A model generated the notes under the pieces. The model did not search any database and was not told the DNA's origin. It saw only the letters and a list, made by a program, of their open reading frames with translations. From CAZRGV01 sp964599655 (GTDB taxonomy: Bacteria > Planctomycetota > Planctomycetia > Isosphaerales > Isosphaeraceae): DNA of 8,499 nucleotides. Below, one piece after another: positions 5,750 through 8,499 of this stretch; the first letter of the stretch is position 1, and each line of letters begins with the position of its first letter. The translations under genes and the position numbers were made by a program. The DNA is taken from assembly GCA_964599655.1 (NCBI GenBank), contig CAZRGV010000207.1, positions 1-8,499 of the forward strand, read 5' to 3'.

Positions 5750-7492
5750 GTGACAACCACGACGGCCCAGTCGGGCCTGAACACCCCGTATGGCGGCACC
5801 CTCATCAACCTCGTCGTCGACGACGCCCGGGCCGCCGAAATGAAAGCCACCGCGAAGGATTTCGCCAGCCTCGTGCTCGACGAACGAGGGCTCTGCGACC
5901 TTGAGCTTCTGGCCACTGGCGGGTTCTCCCCCTTGAAGGGATTCCTCGGAAAGGCCGACTACGAGCGCGTCGTCGCCGAGATGCGCCTGGCCGACGGCAC
6001 GCTCTGGCCCTTGCCCGTCACCTTACCCGTCACGCCCGGCGACGGCATCGCCGAAGGCAAGGTCCTGGCCCTCCGCGACGTCTACGGCAACCTGCTGGCG
6101 TTTCTCCACGTCGAGGAAATCTTCGCCTACGACAAGCAAGCCGAGGCGATCGGGGCCTACGGCTCCAACGACCCGAAGCATCCGGCCGTCGCCGCCCTGA
6201 ACCGGCAGCCCGACCACTACGCCAGCGGCCGTCTCGAAGTGCTGCGCACGCCTCCGCACTACGACTTCGTCGAGCTGCGCCAAACCCCCGCGGAACTGCG
6301 CAACCATTTCCAGACCCTGGGCTGGTCAAAGGTCGTCGCCTTCCAGACCCGTAACCCCCTGCACCGCGCCCATGAGGAACTCACCAAGCGCGCGGCCGAG
6401 CAGATCGGCGGCGGGCTCCTGATTCATCCGGTCGTCGGCGTCACCAAGCCCGGCGACGTCGACCACTTCACCCGCGTGCGTTGCCACCGCGCCCTGGNNN
6501 NNNNNNNNTACTACGAGCCCGGAACCGTCGTCCTGAGCCTCCTGCCCCTCGCCATGCGGATGGCCGGGCCGAAAGAGGTCCTGCTCCACGCGATCATCCG
6601 GCGCAACCACGGCTGCTCGCACTTCATCGTCGGTCGCGATCACGCCGGACCAGGCAACGATAGCACCGGCAAGCCGTTCTACGAGCCCTACGCCGCGCAG
6701 GAATCCATGCGAACGTACCAGGACGAAATCGGCATGCAAATGGTCGATTTCAAAATGATGGTTTACCTGCCCGACGAGGACCGCTACTGCCCCGTCGACG
6801 AGGTGCCGCAAGGCGTCAAAACGGCCAACATCTCCGGAACCCAGGTCCGGGACGACTACCTGGCCAAGGGGCTTCAGCTCCCCGAGTGGTTCAGCCGGCC
6901 CGCTGTCGCCGAAATTCTCAACGAGGCCAACCCGCCCCGATTCCGGCAGGGCCTGACCATCTGGTTCACCGGCCTTTCCGGATCGGGCAAGAGCACCGTC
7001 GCCCATGCCCTCGTCGAGCGGCTCGCCGAGTACGGCCGCAACGTCTCCTTGCTCGACGGCGACGAGATCCGCACCCACCTGTCCAAGGGCCTTGGATTCA
7101 GCAAGGAAGATCGCGACACCAACATCCGGCGCGTCGGCTACGTCGCCGGCCTGGTTGCCCAGCACGGCGGCACCACGCTTTGCTCGGTCATTAGCCCCTA
7201 TCGCGAAACCCGAGACGACGCCCGCAAGATGTCCAAGGGCAACTTCGTCGAGGTCTACTGCGATACCCCCATCGAGGTCTGCGAGCAGCGCGACGTCAAG
7301 GGCCTTTACGCCAAGGCCCGCGCCGGTCAGATCAAGGGCTTCACGGGCGTCGACGACCCCTACGAGGCCCCGATCAACCCCGAGGTCACGATCGACACCA
7401 GCAAGCTCTCGGTCCAGGAGTGCGTCGATACGATCATCAACAAGCTCCTGAAGCTCGGCTACATTCTGCCCCACGGCCATATCGTCGACTGA
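5750..7492 (+). CDS. sat-cysC: Bifunctional sulfate adenylyltransferase / APS kinase
   Basis: This cytoplasmic enzyme activates sulfate (ATP + sulfate to APS + PPi) and can phosphorylate APS to PAPS. It is 580 residues from the GTG at 5750. The N-terminal PUA-like and catalytic ATP-sulfurylase parts include LLATGGFSPLKGFLG, the QTRNPLHRAH nucleotide-binding motif (199-208) and GRDHAGPG (295-302). SGTQVRDDYLAKG and PEWFSRPAVAEIL then lead into the kinase. The APS kinase domain has an intact Walker A GLSGSGKST (408-416), DGDEIR, SPYRETRDDAR and GFTGVDDPYEAP, so unlike the fungal homologue's C-terminal domain it should be active. An 11-N gap (6498-6508) hides about four residues before YYEPGTVVLS and keeps frame. 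AAGGAG (5731-5736) is 13 bases from the GTG, rather far; an in-frame ATT at 5744 has better spacing. The ATG at 5588 would add 54 residues foreign to the family. Its neighbours cysH and the Rrf2 gene place it in sulfur assimilation. Confidence 0.93.
   Translation: MTTTTAQSGLNTPYGGTLINLVVDDARAAEMKATAKDFASLVLDERGLCDLELLATGGFSPLKGFLGKADYERVVAEMRLADGTLWPLPVTLPVTPGDGIAEGKVLALRDVYGNLLAFLHVEEIFAYDKQAEAIGAYGSNDPKHPAVAALNRQPDHYASGRLEVLRTPPHYDFVELRQTPAELRNHFQTLGWSKVVAFQTRNPLHRAHEELTKRAAEQIGGGLLIHPVVGVTKPGDVDHFTRVRCHRALXXXXYYEPGTVVLSLLPLAMRMAGPKEVLLHAIIRRNHGCSHFIVGRDHAGPGNDSTGKPFYEPYAAQESMRTYQDEIGMQMVDFKMMVYLPDEDRYCPVDEVPQGVKTANISGTQVRDDYLAKGLQLPEWFSRPAVAEILNEANPPRFRQGLTIWFTGLSGSGKSTVAHALVERLAEYGRNVSLLDGDEIRTHLSKGLGFSKEDRDTNIRRVGYVAGLVAQHGGTTLCSVISPYRETRDDARKMSKGNFVEVYCDTPIEVCEQRDVKGLYAKARAGQIKGFTGVDDPYEAPINPEVTIDTSKLSVQECVDTIINKLLKLGYILPHGHIVD
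6498..6508. other. Assembly gap (11 N) inside sat-cysC
   Basis: The gap follows RCHRAL and precedes YYEPGTVVLS. With the leading G it spans exactly four codons and keeps frame; family members have three to four residues here. The flanks share no overlap, so some sequence is probably truly missing. Confidence 0.75.
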
Positions 7493-7505
7493 CGATCCCA
7501 CGGCC

Positions 7506-7520
7506 CGAGCGATCCGCTCG
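7506..7520 (+). terminator. Compact hairpin just after sat-cysC
   Basis: CGAGCG, an ATC loop and CGCTCG form a perfect 6-bp stem 14 bases past the stop codon, ahead of the larger hairpin at 7561. There is no T tract. It may protect the mRNA end or help termination. Confidence 0.35.
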
Positions 7521-7560
7521 AACCGAATCCGCAACCGGCGATCGACCGTCTCCAACGTTC

Positions 7561-7603
7561 CGAACGGCCCGCGCCCCTCAACCCGAGGGACGCGGGCCGT
7601 TCG
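7561..7603 (+). terminator. Large hairpin terminator of sat-cysC
   Basis: CGAACGGCCCGCG (7561-7573) pairs perfectly with CGCGGGCCGTTCG (7591-7603). Inside, CCCTC (7575-7579) pairs with GAGGG (7585-7589) across an AACCC loop, with one C/A mismatch between the stems, giving 18 pairs in all. A further CCGTTC/GAACGG pair follows at 7604-7617. The position, 69 bases past the stop, suits a transcription terminator, although the classical T tract is missing. Confidence 0.65.
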
Positions 7604-7617
7604 CCGTTCCTGAACGG

Positions 7618-7908
7618 CTTCCCCAAAACAACAGGGGGCCGGCTCCGAGTCCTTCGGAGGAGACACTCCCCGATCGGACAGAAGGGTTGACGCCATTCCG
7701 CCCAAATCCTCGTCTTCAAGGATGAACGCATCGCGTCGTGGTCTGCGCCCTCGCATGTCTTCGTACTCGCGGCCGGTTTCCTGGATGGGTGCTGGAAATC
7801 GTTCCCACGCGCTGGTACACAAGAAGAGGTGTCCCAAAGGATGCGCAAGTGTCCGTTCTAGAACGTGTCCCGGTCATTCCCTCGAATACGGCTCGGATGG
7901 AGGATCCC
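7618..7908. other. Intergenic stretch with a small hairpin and a palindrome, no gene seen
   Basis: The 416-base gap after sat-cysC holds the two hairpins already listed plus this stretch. CTCCGA (7643-7648) and TCGGAG (7654-7659) form a small stem. TTGACG at 7687-7692 looks like a -35, but no -10 follows at the right distance. Frames open through this stretch show no recognisable domain. CGTTCCCACGC (7799-7809) resembles one arm of a common bacterial interspersed hairpin repeat, but the partner arm is missing. Confidence 0.4.
7829..7870. promoter_or_regulatory. Three GTGTCC boxes around a 12-bp perfect palindrome
   Basis: GTGTCC occurs at 7829, 7849 and 7865. The last two flank the perfect palindrome CGTTCTAGAACG (7854-7865). 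It ends about 40 bases before the start of the membrane-protein gene, a plausible operator position. I cannot name a regulator that uses it. Confidence 0.3.
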
Positions 7909-8232
7909 ATGGATCGCTTCGTCACGATGGACCAGCTCCCGGAAGGTCTTCAGTTCCCCCCCGACCTCGCCGAGCGAATTCATTACGACCCCGAGCGGCG
8001 ACGGCTCTCCTTCGACGGATTCATGAGTAAGGCCGTCTTCGACCGTCTCTTCGAGCTGTCCGAAGACTGGTCCTACCGCCGGCAACTCGAAGAGTTGTTC
8101 CGGCTCTGCGAGCAAGAGGACAATCCGCCTCCGAAAGGCTGGCGTGCCCTTGTCGCCCTGGCGGCCAGCGTGGGAGTGACTCTGGCGCTCGTGGCCGTCT
8201 GGTATCTGACCTCGCGAATGGGCCACCATTGA
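7909..8232 (+). CDS. Small tail-anchored membrane protein, function unknown
   Basis: I do not recognise this gene. The ATG at 7909 has GGAGG at 7899-7903, five bases upstream, and yields 107 residues; an in-frame ATG at 7897 is an alternative. Residues 1-78 are soluble, acidic and Arg-rich, with no signal peptide, and contain the likely folded segment FPPDLAERIHYDPERRRLSFDGFMSKAVFDRLFELSEDW-SYRRQLEELFRLC. A Pro-rich hinge (NPPPKGW) precedes one hydrophobic helix at about 79-101, and the tail is only SRMGHH. This arrangement suggests a cytoplasmic domain anchored by its C-terminus. The final codons and the stop lie inside the first copy of the 48-bp repeat. An upstream in-frame extension to the GTG at 7738 would add 57 residues without domain character and is not favoured. 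Confidence 0.7.
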   Translation: MDRFVTMDQLPEGLQFPPDLAERIHYDPERRRLSFDGFMSKAVFDRLFELSEDWSYRRQLEELFRLCEQEDNPPPKGWRALVALAASVGVTLALVAVWYLTSRMGHH

Positions 8233-8362
8233 TCGGGAAGATCAGATCGGATTCCTCCCACGCGAATGGGCCACCATTGATCGGGAGGATCGGATCGGAT
8301 TCCTCCCACGCGAATGGGCCACCATTGATCGGGAGGATCGGATTGGATTCCTCCCACGCGAA
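8213..8362. repeat. 48-bp tandem repeat, 3.1 copies, starting inside the preceding gene
   Basis: Copies lie at 8214-8261, 8262-8309 and 8310-8357, followed by a 5-base fragment of a fourth; the C at 8213 also matches. Copies 1 and 2 differ at two positions (8239, 8244) and copies 2 and 3 at one (8344). Each unit contains the codons for RMGHH with a TGA stop, several GATCGG words, and an inverted repeat GGGAGGA/TCCTCCC with an 11-base loop (8283-8307 and 8331-8355). In copy 1 (8235-8259) the arm is GGGAAGA, which adds a mismatch. Confidence 0.9.
8283..8307 (+). terminator. Repeated hairpin downstream of the membrane-protein gene
   Basis: GGGAGGA and TCCTCCC form a 7-bp stem with an 11-base loop. 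An equal copy is at 8331-8355 and an imperfect one at 8235-8259, three bases past the stop codon. Tandem hairpins after a gene could act as terminator or 3'-end stabiliser. No T tract follows, so this is tentative. Confidence 0.3.
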
Positions 8363-8390
8363 ATCGCCGCCCTTCGTTCTCGGTCCGAAC

Positions 8391-8499
8391 GTTGGGTGGC
8401 ACTGGTGGCTTGTCCACCAGTGCTCCGGTCGAGTGGCCCTCGTGGCTTGAGCACCAGAGCTTCCGGTTGGGTGGCCCTTGTGGCTGGCCCACTCGTGCT
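8391..8499. repeat. Hairpin-forming interspersed repeats, about three degenerate units, cut by the window end
   Basis: Units begin GTTGGGTGGC (8391), GTCGAGTGGC (8428) and GTTGGGTGGC (8466), about 37-38 bases apart. The first contains a perfect 10-bp inverted repeat, GCACTGGTGG and CCACCAGTGC, around a CTTGT loop (8399-8423). The others keep the GTGGC start and the TGGCT centre but have decayed arms. The array probably continues beyond the window. From memory, repeats of this kind are common between planctomycete genes; no associated transposase is in view. Confidence 0.75.

Noticed and set aside
7799..7809. Member of the common GTTCCCACGC...GCGTGGGAAC interspersed hairpin repeat
   Set aside because: Only one arm is present and no inverted partner is found nearby, so it does not qualify as an element.
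6326..7837. 503-codon open frame on the minus strand
   Set aside because: It lies antisense to sat-cysC and carries no recognisable domain. Such long shadows are expected opposite a GC-rich gene with strong third-position bias.
8073..8492. Minus-strand frame with 16-residue repeats (RVGGIRSDPPDQWWPI) across the 48-bp array
   Set aside because: The frame stays open only because the unit is a multiple of three. It overlaps the membrane-protein gene in antisense and has no start context or homologous domain that I can see.
8213..8499. CRISPR array
   Set aside because: The 48-bp units are contiguous with no unique spacers, the following hairpin repeats are degenerate, and no cas gene is present.

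Overview
The window looks like chromosomal DNA of a GC-rich planctomycete, probably of the Isosphaeraceae/Gemmataceae type. The evidence is a very large secretin with a long helical N-terminus, a YdjY-domain exported protein of a kind I associate with planctomycetes, a fused ATP sulfurylase/APS kinase, and hairpin-forming intergenic repeats. This assignment is inferred from protein character and base composition, not from a database search. All genes supported here lie on the + strand.

Layout. 1-3197: the 3' part of a >1000-residue secretin-family protein that starts upstream of the window, closed by a strong hairpin at 3232-3263. 3314-4012: a small secreted YdjY-domain protein. 4013-4225: intergenic DNA with a good sigma70-like promoter. 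4226-4968: cysH, an Fe-S type APS reductase, interrupted by two runs of N. 5101-5514: an Rrf2-family regulator. 5515-5749: a leader region with a possible promoter, an imperfect palindrome and competing hairpins. 5750-7492: a bifunctional ATP sulfurylase/APS kinase (one further run of N), followed by two hairpins. 7493-7908: intergenic. 7909-8232: a 107-residue protein with a single C-terminal membrane helix. 8213-8362: a 48-bp tandem repeat that begins inside the end of that gene. 8391-8499: hairpin repeats running to the window edge.

The functional core is a sulfate-activation and reduction cluster. Sat makes APS from sulfate and ATP, CysH reduces APS to sulfite, and the CysC domain can divert APS to PAPS. 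The Rrf2 protein between them is the natural candidate regulator, like CymR or IscR relatives elsewhere. A palindrome over the putative -10 of sat-cysC shares a GTTGAC element with the cysH promoter, which would fit one regulator acting on both, but this is only a hypothesis.

I see no mobile-element gene, phage gene, tRNA, rRNA or CRISPR array. The most unusual items are the possible alternative RNA structures ahead of sat-cysC, the tandem amplification of a gene's tail and its downstream hairpin, and an N-run in cysH that looks like an assembly artefact rather than missing sequence. I did not find a convincing wholly new system.
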